From Butyricicoccus sp. Marseille-Q5471 (GTDB lineage: Bacteria > Bacillota > Clostridia > Oscillospirales > Butyricicoccaceae): DNA of 64,000 nt. The notes below the pieces were generated by a model that saw only the letters and a program-made list of their open reading frames with translations, ran no database searches and had not been told where the DNA came from. Positions 14,639 through 23,290 of the stretch are shown here, piece by piece (position 1 is the stretch's first letter; the number at the start of each line of letters is the position of its first letter). The stretch covers positions 1-64,000 of the forward strand of contig NZ_CATNVC010000010.1 in the NCBI RefSeq assembly GCF_951230135.1, in the 5' to 3' direction. The translations under genes were made by a program, and so were the position numbers.

Positions 14639-15424
14639 ATGAAACGCGCAGAGCGTGAGAAACAGCGAGCGACGGCAAGAAAGTGGATTGCCGCTGCTGC
14701 TGCGGTTTTTTGTCTCTGTTTTGCCGGTGCCAATATAGCGCCGATTTACGCATATGCTTCCGATCTGCCGGTGATTGGTACGATTGTTCGGGTGCTGCAT
14801 ATCGGAACCGGCGGAGCGCGTACAGACGGCGCGCACATCACCGCAAACAAGCAAGGAGAGATCGTAGATTTTCGGTTTGAGAGCAATGCGGGGGAGCTGG
14901 ATGCCGTGCCGGTTTACACCGCGATACAGGAGCGCGCACCCAATCGGCTGGTTCTGACCTTGCATGGCGTGCGTACCATGGACGCGGCGGCCATTCTGAA
15001 TAGCCCATTGGAGACGGACGCTGTGCAGGATGCTTACTTAGGCATCCTTGGGGATGATTCTGCATATGAGTTTGTGATTGTGCTCAACACGGGTTATAAT
15101 TACGAGATTACCGAATACGAAAATCCATCTTCACTCGCGGTGCGCTTTTACCCGGACGAAGCTGACGGGTCGGAGCAGACGGTATACTATCTGCGGACAG
15201 CGGCGATGCCGTATGGTGAGGAATTGGGGTTGACGGCAAAACAGTTTTATCCGCACCATGCAACGCAGCTGAAAACAAAGAGCGGGGAGTATATCGTCGT
15301 GGTCGGACAGTACGCTACGGAGGACGAGGCTGCAGCCGCACTGAAAACATTGGAGACAGAGGTCGGCGGTGAAACGGGATTGTTTATCGCATCCGGCACG
15401 GCAGACGCGTTACCGGAGCAATAA
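14639..15424 (+). CDS. Membrane-anchored anti-sigma-like protein (DUF4179-like) with C-terminal SPOR-like segment
   Basis: At least 261 residues. A basic cytosolic N-terminus, one membrane helix (WIAAAAAVFCLCFAGANIAP) and a large extracellular part fit anti-sigma partners of ECF factors. Coding similarity extends upstream of ATG 14639 (KYEQIPIPEELDRVIWNG in frame back to 14567), where the codon at the expected overlapping start is ACG, not ATG. Translation may begin there or at 14639. The distal part has an AMIN-like stretch (NRLVLTLHGVR) and, near the end, GEYIVVVGQYATEDEAAAAL, resembling a peptidoglycan-binding SPOR repeat. Both are tentative. Confidence 0.72.
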   Translation: MKRAEREKQRATARKWIAAAAAVFCLCFAGANIAPIYAYASDLPVIGTIVRVLHIGTGGARTDGAHITANKQGEIVDFRFESNAGELDAVPVYTAIQERAPNRLVLTLHGVRTMDAAAILNSPLETDAVQDAYLGILGDDSAYEFVIVLNTGYNYEITEYENPSSLAVRFYPDEADGSEQTVYYLRTAAMPYGEELGLTAKQFYPHHATQLKTKSGEYIVVVGQYATEDEAAAALKTLETEVGGETGLFIASGTADALPEQ

Positions 15425-15618
15425 TTAAAAAGCTGCACAAGTGGTGGCGTGCCGCTAAAAAAATTTCGACAGAGGATGATATTTTTTGTAGTATTGCATA
15501 GCCTAGTTCCGAGGGCTTTATTGCCGCTGGAGGCAAAAGGCCGCAAAAAGTAAGTGGGTTTTCATATGGAAGCAATATCTGATATGTAGCTGAGACGTTA
15601 AAAAATAAGAAAAATAAG

Positions 15619-15648
15619 TGAGACGTTTTGCTGCTGACCGCCGTCTAA
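15619..15648 (+). promoter_or_regulatory. Candidate ECF sigma promoter for the two lipoprotein genes
   Basis: TGAGAC (15619-15624), 17 bases, CGTCTAA (15642-15648) resembles the TGAAAC/CGTC promoters used by SigM/SigV-type ECF factors. TGAGACGTT also occurs at 15591-15599. It lies downstream of the ECF sigma/anti-sigma pair and about 55 bases before the first lipoprotein. Whether that sigma uses it is inference. Confidence 0.45.
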
Positions 15649-15701
15649 CAGGTGTCACGACAGAATCTGTCGGTAAAACTATGAAAAATGAGGACTACAA
15701 A

Positions 15702-16250
15702 ATGCAAATCAAAAGAAATATGGTACGCTTTACTTCCGCACTCGCACTGTTTTCGCTGCTCTTATCCGGCTGTGGCAAGGCGAATACAGAATCGCAGACA
15801 CCGCCGGCAAATCAGCCGGACTCCTCGGTATCAGACGGACAGAGCACACAAAACGGGCAGGGAGATGCGCTGATGCAGGTGGCCGATATGCTCGGAAAGT
15901 CGGACGACGAAGTCAAAGACCTCTATAACGGCGGAACAGAAAATAAGACAGAGGACGGATCTATGCTGCTGGGGCGTACCTATGCAACGACGTTGGACGG
16001 AAATGCAGTCACCCTAGAGACTATTTATTCGGATACGCTTTCCGTCGATTACATCTCGGCCTCGTTTACCGACAAAACTGCTGAAGAAGTAAAAGGAATC
16101 CTGACCAACGCTTTTGGAACACCGGAAGTAGTGGAGGAAAAGGATGCCGTGGAGGCGAAGTATCTCAAATGGACGAAGGATAAGGTGCAGATTACGGTAA
16201 ATGAAAGCTATGGAATGGCTGCTGTAAACTTTTCTCCAGTTATGGGGTGA
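15702..16250 (+). CDS. Putative lipoprotein
   Basis: 182 residues from ATG 15702, chosen because GAGG lies eight bases before it; an ATG at 15681 is also in frame. The N-terminus is a lipoprotein signal (SALALFSLLLSGCG) with the lipobox Cys. It is followed by a low-complexity Ser/Gln/Pro/Asn linker and a folded domain of about 130 residues without a family I recognise. It lies behind a candidate ECF promoter and four bases ahead of a second lipoprotein gene, so the two probably act together at the outer face of the membrane. Confidence 0.75.
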   Translation: MQIKRNMVRFTSALALFSLLLSGCGKANTESQTPPANQPDSSVSDGQSTQNGQGDALMQVADMLGKSDDEVKDLYNGGTENKTEDGSMLLGRTYATTLDGNAVTLETIYSDTLSVDYISASFTDKTAEEVKGILTNAFGTPEVVEEKDAVEAKYLKWTKDKVQITVNESYGMAAVNFSPVMG

Positions 16251-16254
16251 TTAA

Positions 16255-17793
16255 ATGAAAAAGGTATCTATGCTTTTGACCGGTCTTCTGCTGATTGTGA
16301 TGACCGGCTGCGGCACGCAAAAACAGCCGACACTGGACGGTCGGCTGCTGAACTACGATTTGGGAGAGAGTACGCTGACTGACTCCACCGGAAGAGAGGT
16401 GCCCTATCAAATGCAAGGCGTGCTGGGCATACCGGAGGAAAAAAACTGCCCGGTGGTTGTTCTGATTCACGGCGCACATCCCATTGAGAAGGCCTCTGAG
16501 GATCGGTATGATACTGGATTTAACTATCTTGCGCAGTCCTTGAGCGAACAAGGAAATCTGGTTATTAGTATGAATGTGGCCATCAACTATTCCTTTGAGG
16601 ATGGAGAGCCCAATGGCAACGAGCGCACCCGACAGGTCGTTGCGCAGCAGCTTGAACGGCTGAAAAAGGCGGTGGACGGCGATAAAGAACAGTTTGGCTA
16701 TGATTTATCCGGGGTCGGTGACTTTACCAAGGTTGTTTTGATGGGACACTCCCGCGGCGGGTTGGATGTGCTGGAGTGCGCGAAAAGCCTGCCGTCGGAC
16801 GCACAGCTGGCGGGCATCGTCTCCGTAGCGCCTGCCACCTATAAAGTGCGGGAAACTGATTTCCCGAATGTTCCGATCGGCATTATCATTCCGCAGATGG
16901 ATGGCGATGTCATTTCACTCGATGGCAGCGATATTTATGAGGAGCTCCTCGCCGATGAACAGTATACCGGCGATGCAGAATTGATTTACCTCAAAGATGC
17001 AAACCACGCATATTTCAACACACAGCTGACACAGCCTGACTTGAATCACAATGATGCAGACATTGCAAAGCTTATGCCTGCGGAGCAGCAGCGCAGCTTC
17101 CTTACAGGCTACCTTGCTGACTTTGTGAAAAGTGTGACCACGACAGGAAAACCTGTGTTTGCATCGGCCTCGGAGTTGGAGAGCGAAGCCTACGGCTGCG
17201 ATGTTTTACTGCGGGTTCATTCCGGTACGGAGAAAAGGCTTTATACTGTAGGAAATAGCGCTTCTCTTGTCACCGCAGGCGCGGTGACTGCCACACAGGA
17301 GATTGCCAGCAGCCTGCCGGCAGAGCACACGGTGAAAACCTTTAAAATGCCCGGTCTGGCCTTTGATCACTATGCGCTGCAGCATATCGTGTGGACGGAA
17401 ACGGGTTCAAATGTTACGATTCCTCTTGCAGGGGGGATTGGGAACTCCCGCTTTCTGGATATCGATATGGCGGTTGACAGTACGGATTTGAAAAATATAA
17501 ACGGTCAGTCTATGAGACTGTCCTTTACCGATGCGGATGGAAATATAGCCTCCTATGCGGTGGATAGCAGCGCTGCTGCACTGCGTTGGCAGCAGGGAGA
17601 GCTTGTGGAACAAATGGGATGGGACGGAAAACCCATGCAGGAGTATTCCACATATACCCCACTGGTTACGCTGCGTATTGACCTGAGCCAATTTAGCAGT
17701 ATCAACCTAAGCGGGATTGCAAGCCTCAAGCTGTCTTGGGAGGAGTCTGCCGCCGGCAGTATCATGCTGCGCAGCATCAGCAGCGTTGTTTGA
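16255..17793 (+). CDS. Lipoprotein with alpha/beta-hydrolase (serine esterase-like) domain
   Basis: 512 residues. The signal LLLIVMTGCG gives a lipobox. The hydrolase domain shows VVVLIHGAHP (oxyanion region) and the nucleophile elbow MGHSRGG; the candidate acid/His region is around YLKDANHAYFNTQ. After about residue 310 comes an all-beta C-terminal region with carbohydrate-binding or jelly-roll character (MRLSFTDADGNIASYAVDSS), typical of secreted or surface hydrolases. The substrate is unknown. Coupled to the preceding lipoprotein gene and convergent with the GIY-YIG gene, with only eight bases between stops. Confidence 0.82.
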   Translation: MKKVSMLLTGLLLIVMTGCGTQKQPTLDGRLLNYDLGESTLTDSTGREVPYQMQGVLGIPEEKNCPVVVLIHGAHPIEKASEDRYDTGFNYLAQSLSEQGNLVISMNVAINYSFEDGEPNGNERTRQVVAQQLERLKKAVDGDKEQFGYDLSGVGDFTKVVLMGHSRGGLDVLECAKSLPSDAQLAGIVSVAPATYKVRETDFPNVPIGIIIPQMDGDVISLDGSDIYEELLADEQYTGDAELIYLKDANHAYFNTQLTQPDLNHNDADIAKLMPAEQQRSFLTGYLADFVKSVTTTGKPVFASASELESEAYGCDVLLRVHSGTEKRLYTVGNSASLVTAGAVTATQEIASSLPAEHTVKTFKMPGLAFDHYALQHIVWTETGSNVTIPLAGGIGNSRFLDIDMAVDSTDLKNINGQSMRLSFTDADGNIASYAVDSSAAALRWQQGELVEQMGWDGKPMQEYSTYTPLVTLRIDLSQFSSINLSGIASLKLSWEESAAGSIMLRSISSVV

Positions 17794-17801
17794 TATGGGT
17801 A

Positions 17802-18146
17802 TTAGTATTGTGGGGCACTGCCTAGCTTTTGCTGCCACAGCTCATACAGCGTTTCAATATCGGCACGAAACTCAGCAGGGGTCTGCGTTTCCTTCTGCTC
17901 GAGTGTTTCAAGCACTTCCCATACAAAGATTTGTTTGCCGTACTGCCGCCAGTCGGCTTGAAGAGCATAGTCGACACAGCTGTCGGTAAGTTGGGCGAAT
18001 TGAAACCGGTTTTTACTGCCTTGCAATTCGGTTGTTCGACCAAGCAGGATACGTCCGGTTTGCGTATTGCGAATTTGATAGATACCGCCTTGAAGCGGCG
18101 TTGCCTTATAGGCGGCGACCGCCTCACGGCGGTTTTTCTTATCCAT
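17802..18146 (-). CDS. Stand-alone GIY-YIG domain protein
   Basis: 114 residues from the ATG at 18146 (MDKKNRREAVAAYKATP); the frame extends to a TTG at 18164 that overlaps the AAAGGAG site and is not used. The GIY half (GGIYQIRN) and the spacing to GRILLGRT fit the GIY-YIG fold, but YIG is replaced by LLG. The Arg after it is kept (GRT). The rest (WRQYGKQIFVWEVLETLEQK) matches the helix region. Either a divergent nuclease or a protein that has lost activity. Expressed from its own promoter with a palindrome in the spacer. Confidence 0.75.
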   Translation of the reverse strand: MDKKNRREAVAAYKATPLQGGIYQIRNTQTGRILLGRTTELQGSKNRFQFAQLTDSCVDYALQADWRQYGKQIFVWEVLETLEQKETQTPAEFRADIETLYELWQQKLGSAPQY

Positions 18147-18195
18147 TTTAATTACTCCTTTCAAAGCAGAATTACTAAATTACTAATTTACTAAT

Positions 18196-18224
18196 ATGAT
18201 AAGCGCTTTTGAGCGCTTTGTCAA
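18196..18224 (-). promoter_or_regulatory. Promoter with palindromic operator for the GIY-YIG gene
   Basis: Read on the minus strand: TTGACA, 17-base spacer, TATCAT. The spacer contains AAGCGCTCAAAAGCGCTT, a near-perfect inverted repeat that would place a repressor directly over the promoter. The regulator is not identified. Confidence 0.65.
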
Positions 18225-18255
18225 GATGCATGGTGAGTAGATTCTCGTAAACACA

Positions 18256-18293
18256 TCAAAAAGCAGCCGACAAATCTTTGTCGGCTGCTTTTG
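18256..18293 (-). terminator. Intrinsic terminator after the MFS gene
   Basis: AAAAGCAGCCGACAAA and TTTGTCGGCTGCTTTT form a perfect hairpin with a two-base core loop and T-rich flanks on both strands. It lies just past the MFS stop codon. Confidence 0.82.
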
Positions 18294-18301
18294 ATGATGT
18301 G

Positions 18302-19510
18302 TTATTGGTGCAGCCTGCGAATAACAAACAGGCTGAGCAGGGGGAGAATCGTAATGGCCACACCGGATACGATGAACCAAAAGTCTACGCCATAGCCCTC
18401 GGCAAATGGGCCGGAAACCAACAGGCCAATCGGCATGGTTAGTGATAACATGCTGCCAATCAGCGAGAATACGCGTCCCTGTGCGTGCGGCGGAATGCTC
18501 TCCTGCATATACGCAACCATCGGAATGGAATAGAAGTTGCTGCTAGCACCCATCAGCCCACAGCAGACTGCAAAAATCCAGAAGCCGGTGAGTGTTGGGG
18601 GCACAAGGCCGGAGAGCAGTGTGGTCACACCGATGCCGAGCAATCCCAGATGCGCCATCAGCAGTTTGCGATGGATTTGCCCAAACAGGCTGACGATAAA
18701 TGAAACCAGCATCATGCCGGCGGCGAAGGTGAATTCCACGACGCTGCCATAAAGTGCGGACAAGCCGAAATAGTCGCTGGACATCAGCGGGTAATAGGAG
18801 GACAGCGGCATGAAAAATACCATGCAGCCTGCGACAGAAAGCAGCAGCACACAGAGTGAACGGTCGGTGGTGAGTGCCTTCCAACCATCGCGAAACTCTT
18901 GAATGAAGTGGTGCTTTTCCGTGTGCGTATGCGGCGTCTCGTTGATGCGGACAAACCCGAGCGTCAGGTTTGCGGCAATCGCTCCAAGCAAATCGCTCAG
19001 CAGAATAACGGGCAGCGGCAGCACGCCATACATGATTGCGCCTAATACGGGCCCGAGCATAAATGCACCGGACTGCAAAAACTGCTGCCATGCGCCGACG
19101 CGCACCAATTCATCGGTCGGCACAAGCTGAGGAATCAGTGCCTGCATCGCCGGCGCTTGAAAGACAGAGCCAATCGCGCGCACGCCGAGCACAAGGCAGG
19201 CTGTCCAATAGGGCGGCGTATGCACCAGAAAAGCGGCAGCAAAGGCGACGGCAACCAGACCCTGAAACATATCCGAGATCAGAACGACTGTTTTGCGTTT
19301 CATGCGGTCAATCCACACACCGGCAAAGGGGCCTAAAATAGCCTGCGGCAGAAACGCAACCAGACCGGAGAGCGCCATCATCAGGGGAGAACCGGTTTCA
19401 CTTGCAAGCCACCAAATCAGTGCGAACTGCACAGCAGATGAGCCAACCAGCGATACTGTCTGTCCGGCCATGATGGTAAAGAATTGGGACTTCCATTTGG
19501 GTTGTGACAT
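18302..19510 (-). CDS. Major facilitator superfamily exporter (macrolide-efflux-like, MFS_3 type)
   Basis: 402 residues from the ATG in MSQPKWKSQFF, with AAGGAG upstream. Twelve hydrophobic segments are visible, with the signature LVGSSAVQFALIWWLASETG and GPFAGVWIDRMKRK between helices 2 and 3, as in the MefA/MFS_3 exporters of Firmicutes. Such pumps expel drugs or metabolites using the proton gradient; the substrate cannot be read from sequence. It follows the thioredoxin-reductase-like gene on the same strand after about 95 bases containing an imperfect hairpin, so co-transcription is uncertain. Confidence 0.88.
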   Translation of the reverse strand: MSQPKWKSQFFTIMAGQTVSLVGSSAVQFALIWWLASETGSPLMMALSGLVAFLPQAILGPFAGVWIDRMKRKTVVLISDMFQGLVAVAFAAAFLVHTPPYWTACLVLGVRAIGSVFQAPAMQALIPQLVPTDELVRVGAWQQFLQSGAFMLGPVLGAIMYGVLPLPVILLSDLLGAIAANLTLGFVRINETPHTHTEKHHFIQEFRDGWKALTTDRSLCVLLLSVAGCMVFFMPLSSYYPLMSSDYFGLSALYGSVVEFTFAAGMMLVSFIVSLFGQIHRKLLMAHLGLLGIGVTTLLSGLVPPTLTGFWIFAVCCGLMGASSNFYSIPMVAYMQESIPPHAQGRVFSLIGSMLSLTMPIGLLVSGPFAEGYGVDFWFIVSGVAITILPLLSLFVIRRLHQ

Positions 19511-19604
19511 AAAGTGCTCCTTGCGCAAAATGGGGTACAAAAAACAGGCGGAACGCACTGAAATAAGGGCATTCCGTCTGCCTGTAAAACGGAGAAAACG
19601 GTAA

Positions 19605-20462
19605 TTAAGTGCGCATGTGTTTGACCGCCGTCATCGCTGCTGCCGCACCGTCATGCACGGCCTTGGCAATCTGCAGCATACCGCCGGTGCAATCGCCTGC
19701 GGCAAACAGACCGGGAACGCCGGTGGCCATAGCGGCATCCGTCTGAATGCGGCTGCCTTCGGTCATTGCACCCAGTTTGCGGGCAAAATCCGCGCTGCCC
19801 GCGGTGCCGTAGGCAATGAACAGACCGTCGATCGCCAGAGAATCTCCCTCGGTGAACTCAATTCGGCCGATTTTGTCGTCCCCTGCGGCGGCTGCAACAG
19901 GTCTGGTATCAACCAACAGGTTGGCGGGTAGGCCTTCGGGCGGCTGCTGACCGTTGGTCAGCAGCGTGACGGAGGCCGCAACCGGAAGCAACGTGCGCGC
20001 CTCTTCAATTGCATATTCGCCCTGTCCCAGCACGGCAACCGATTTGCCGCGGTAGAAAAATGCATCGCAAACAGCGCAGTAGCTGACGCCATGCCCCTCA
20101 AAATCTGCGATGCCCGCAATCTTGGGCACTGCGCGGGGCGCGCCGGTTGCAAGCACGATTGCCTTAGCGGGATAGCTGCCGTCAATCGTTTTGACGGTAA
20201 AGCCCTCGTCCGCGTATTCGATGCCGGTCACCTCGGTTTCGACCAGTGTCACACCCAACCGGGCGGCTTGCGCGCGACCCTGCTCCAGCAGGTAAGCGCC
20301 GGTGACGGGCTCGGGAAAGCCAAAGTAGTTTTCGATTTTATCGGTTTTCTGCAGTGCGCCGCCGTCCTTGTACAGAACAAAGGTCTTGATATTGGCGCGG
20401 GCGGCATATATTGCGGCGGAAAGTCCGGCAGGGCCGCCGCCGATGATGACTAAAGATGACAT
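19605..20462 (-). CDS. Thioredoxin reductase-like FAD/NAD(P) disulfide oxidoreductase
   Basis: 285 residues. FAD-binding GGGPAGLSAAIYAAR at the N-terminus, the redox pair Cys129-x-x-Cys132 (YCAVCDAFFY), an NADPH-binding region around VAVLGQGEYAIEEA, and a second FAD contact in GLFAAGDCTGG. It is shorter than standard TrxB (about 310 residues), and the NADPH motif lacks the usual GxGxxA form (GQGEYA), so cofactor choice or partner may differ (ferredoxin- or flavodoxin-dependent versions exist). Lies 50 bases after the aminotransferase gene on the same strand. Confidence 0.85.
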   Translation of the reverse strand: MSSLVIIGGGPAGLSAAIYAARANIKTFVLYKDGGALQKTDKIENYFGFPEPVTGAYLLEQGRAQAARLGVTLVETEVTGIEYADEGFTVKTIDGSYPAKAIVLATGAPRAVPKIAGIADFEGHGVSYCAVCDAFFYRGKSVAVLGQGEYAIEEARTLLPVAASVTLLTNGQQPPEGLPANLLVDTRPVAAAAGDDKIGRIEFTEGDSLAIDGLFIAYGTAGSADFARKLGAMTEGSRIQTDAAMATGVPGLFAAGDCTGGMLQIAKAVHDGAAAAMTAVKHMRT

Positions 20463-20512
20463 GTTTGATTTCCTCGCTTTTCTATATCAGATAGTATGCC
20501 GAGAATTTGCAA

Positions 20513-21358
20513 TTATCGGGCAGTTTCTGCATCAAATTTCTGCTGATAGGCATTTTGCAGTGCCTGCATTAAGACGGGTTCTTTACCGCCGACCGGCTTG
20601 CCGTCAATATGGCTGACGGGGGCGCCGAGACAGCCGGAGGAAAGGACAAGCACCTCGTCTGCCGCAAATAGCTGCTCCAGGCTGATAGGGTCTTCATTTG
20701 TGGGAATGCCAAGCGACGCACAGAGTGCAAGGCAATGCTTGCGGGTAATGCCGGGCAGAATCAGCTGATTCAGCGGAGGAGTGCAGAACACGCCGTCCTT
20801 AAACATTGCTATGTTGGAGTGCGCGCATTCGGTAACATTATCACCACGGTGGAACACGACTTCGTCGCAGCCGGCCTCCCGCGCCGCCTGTGTAGCGAGA
20901 ATATTGGGAATCAGGTTGAGCGTTTTGATGTTGCAGTGGAAAAAGCGGGTGTCTTCCACGGTAATCAGCTTCATGTGCTGCCTAACATCATCTACGGTGG
21001 TTGGCTCAATAAAGGCCATCAGACGTGGTGCTGTATCCTGCGGAAAGGAATGCTTACGGTGCGCCGCACCGCGCGTCGCCTGCCAGTAGCAGATGTAGTC
21101 ACCGTTGGTGTCCAAGCGTGTGCACAGGTCACGCAGCAGGGCATCCAGTTGTGCGCGAGGCATGGGGGATTCGATTCGCAGCAGGCGCAGGCTGTTATAA
21201 AACCGGTCAAGGTGATCGTCGAGTGCAAACGGCTTTTTGTTGCGCACGCAGGCGGCGTCATACACACCGTCACCAAAGTAAAAACCGCGGTCGGTAATTG
21301 GGGCCTTTATTTCATCAATCCGGCCGATTTCGCCATTGTAATATGCGATGTCCTTCAT
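20513..21358 (-). CDS. dat: D-amino-acid aminotransferase (class IV PLP enzyme)
   Basis: 281 residues. The PLP lysine is Lys145 in CNIKTLNLIPN, the same number as in Bacillus D-alanine aminotransferase; GRIDEIKAPITDRGFYFGDG and NVTECAHSNIAMFKDG are further family blocks. The enzyme interconverts D-alanine, D-glutamate and their keto acids to supply peptidoglycan D-amino acids. Start ATG 21358 has GGAGGAT in front. First gene of a probable minus-strand group with the TrxB-like and MFS genes; divergent from queH with about 100 bases between. Confidence 0.9.
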   Translation of the reverse strand: MKDIAYYNGEIGRIDEIKAPITDRGFYFGDGVYDAACVRNKKPFALDDHLDRFYNSLRLLRIESPMPRAQLDALLRDLCTRLDTNGDYICYWQATRGAAHRKHSFPQDTAPRLMAFIEPTTVDDVRQHMKLITVEDTRFFHCNIKTLNLIPNILATQAAREAGCDEVVFHRGDNVTECAHSNIAMFKDGVFCTPPLNQLILPGITRKHCLALCASLGIPTNEDPISLEQLFAADEVLVLSSGCLGAPVSHIDGKPVGGKEPVLMQALQNAYQQKFDAETAR

Positions 21359-21459
21359 GGTTGATCCTCCTCAGTTGTCGATACACACAGTATACTGGAA
21401 ATATGCGCACTTTGCAAGAAGAGTCGACTGTGCTACAATGAGTACGGGAGAGTGATAGG

Positions 21460-22017
21460 ATGAAAACACTGCTGCATATTTGCTGTGCGCCGTGTTCGAT
21501 TGTATGTATCGATACACTGCGGCAGGAAGGCATTGAGCCGGTGGGATTTTGGTATAATCCGAATATCCATCCGTTCACTGAATATAAGATGCGGAAAAAC
21601 ACTTTGGTTGAGTACGCCAAGAGTATTGATCTAAAGCTGGAAATCGAAAATGAATATGGTCTGCGCCGCTTTATTGAGGGCGTATATCCGGATTTTGATA
21701 AGCGATGCGCGTTTTGCTATGCGATTCGGTTTGAAGAAACGGCGCGATATGCTGCCGAGCATGGCTTTGACCAGTTTACTTCAACGCTGTTTGTCAGTCC
21801 TTATCAGAATCAAGAACTGATGCGCACGGTGGCAGAACAGGCCGCGGAGAAATTTGGGATACAATACCTGCACCGCGACTTTTCAACGCGCTTTCGAGAA
21901 GGACAGGATCAGGCTCGCGAATTGGGGCTTTATATGCAGAAATACTGCGGCTGCATCTTCAGTGAAGAGGATCGGTATAAGAAAAAGCCTAAGAAACCAA
22001 AGACAGAGGTAGAATAG
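21460..22017 (+). CDS. queH: Epoxyqueuosine reductase QueH
   Basis: 185 residues. Cys pairs HICCAPC near the N-terminus, KRCAFCYAIR in the middle and KYCGCIF near the end are the iron-sulfur and metal ligands of QueH (formerly DUF208), the non-QueG enzyme that reduces epoxyqueuosine to queuosine in tRNA. FTSTLFVSPYQNQ is a further family block. The Lys-rich tail (RYKKKPKKPK) may contact tRNA. A tRNA-Arg gene begins 43 bases downstream, but it is not a queuosine-modified species, so the proximity is probably coincidental. Confidence 0.92.
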   Translation: MKTLLHICCAPCSIVCIDTLRQEGIEPVGFWYNPNIHPFTEYKMRKNTLVEYAKSIDLKLEIENEYGLRRFIEGVYPDFDKRCAFCYAIRFEETARYAAEHGFDQFTSTLFVSPYQNQELMRTVAEQAAEKFGIQYLHRDFSTRFREGQDQARELGLYMQKYCGCIFSEEDRYKKKPKKPKTEVE

Positions 22018-22018
22018 C

Positions 22019-22047
22019 TTTACAAACCGGGCAGGGTCTGCTATAAT
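22019..22047 (+). promoter_or_regulatory. Promoter for tRNA-Arg
   Basis: TTTACA (22019-22024), 17 bases, TATAAT (22042-22047), 13 bases before the tRNA. Confidence 0.8.
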
Positions 22048-22060
22048 ACATAGCATACCC

Positions 22061-22137
22061 GCGCCCGTAGCTCAGCTGGATAGAGCGTTGGACTCCGACT
22101 CCAAAGGTCGCAGATTCGAATTCTGTCGGGCGTACCA
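22061..22137 (+). tRNA. tRNA-Arg (anticodon CCG)
   Basis: Full cloverleaf: acceptor GCGCCCG with CGGGCGT, D-arm GCTC/GAGC, anticodon stem TTGGA/TCCAA with loop CTCCGAC (anticodon CCG, codon CGG), T-arm GCAGA-TTCGAAT-TCTGT, and an encoded CCA end. Confidence 0.95.
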
Positions 22138-22140
22138 TAT

Positions 22141-22178
22141 AAGACTGCTTATTCGCAAGAATAGGCGGTCTTTTTTAT
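22141..22178 (+). terminator. Intrinsic terminator after tRNA-Arg
   Basis: AAGACTGCTTATTC pairs with GAATAGGCGGTCTT around GCAA, followed by TTTTTT. Confidence 0.85.
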
Positions 22179-22323
22179 TCATTGGCGGGTATGGCATGAA
22201 TGGAGTTGTCAGACGATGTGCATTGGCTCAGCCACCTGCGCATACACGGTGCCTTGGGCTACTTGTAGCCAGTGCAGTCCTTATAAAAACCGGATGGAAA
22301 AGTGTTGACGTTCCGCGTCGCAT

Positions 22324-22930
22324 TTAAATCCGAAACACTACTACAAGCATGCAATCAACCCCAGCGGCGGTAAAGTTGGATGCATTGTCCGCTTCGATGC
22401 AGATATTAGGCGTAACCGTCTCCTTGGCAACTTTGTCACCGTCGCCGTTCAAATACGCGAGCGCAGCCATGATTTGAATCTGCGTGTTGGTCGAAAATCC
22501 TGCATGGACGTGCCGACAAAACAGCCGCCGGACGCAATAACGTCTAGGGCGCCCTATGTGCCGTCGACCGAAAAGAACATGATGTCGTCATCGCGGCCGA
22601 CGTTGTGGGTTGCTTGGATTGCCGCCAGCGTCGTCAAATCAAATTGACCGAAAACAGCATCGCTTTCGGGATATTTAGATAAGTAAGACTCTATCACATT
22701 TATCGCTTCCACGGTGGGGCATTGAGCTGTCTGCTCTTTCAAAATCTCATATGCCGGATGGCTTTGCAGCACACCGCGGAAACCGGCGGTGCGGTTGACC
22801 TGGCAGGTAGAACCGATCATGCCATCAATCTGCCGCCATCGGGCAGCTTTTCCATCAGCATGGTCGCCGCCTGCTGCCCTGCCATTTCACGATGCGAAAT
22901 GCTTTTACAGGACGAATCGTCTATCTGACA
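22324..22930 (-). pseudogene. Periplasmic-type sugar ABC transporter substrate-binding protein, decayed
   Basis: Minus-strand fragments in three frames align into a ribose/galactose-binding-type protein: REMAGQQAATMLMEKLPDGG, then RTAGFRGVLQSHPAYEIL, KYPESDAVFGQFDLTTLAAI, FFSVDGT, an in-frame TAG (22554-22556), GALDVIASGGCFVGTSM, and finally STNTQIQIMAALAYLNGDGD and the end near 22324. There are at least two frameshifts (near 22495 and 22815) and one nonsense codon, and the N-terminal third is missing. No permease or ATPase genes remain nearby. It is the first of three decayed genes in a row. Confidence 0.75.
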
Positions 22931-23290
22931 ACAGGTCCTAGCAGACGTGCAGGAACTCTTTGCTTTTATAAATACAAAATCGCAAGGGCTGCCTTTGAGA
23001 AGATTGAATTATACCATAAAAATGTTAGAAAACAGCATGTTTTGGTGTCTTATATCGTTGTTCAAAGCATATGTCTACACAGTGGATTTGTCAACACTTC
23101 GCAGGAAGGATGACAGTATTTTAATAAAATATTCCAGATTTTAAACATTTACTCTGACACCTGTTTGCATGACTCATTGAAACAGGTGCCGTATGCAGAG
23201 CATGCTAAGAATCCATCGATAATCGGCATTACTCTCGTGACGGAGTTGACTTTTGTCACTGGCGTGGATACTCTGTAACCAGTTTCAAAG
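22931..23290. other. Intergenic/degenerate stretch, nothing recognised
   Basis: About 360 AT-rich bases between two pseudogenes. Short frames exist but show no ribosome binding sites or family features. Probably decayed sequence. Confidence 0.4.
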
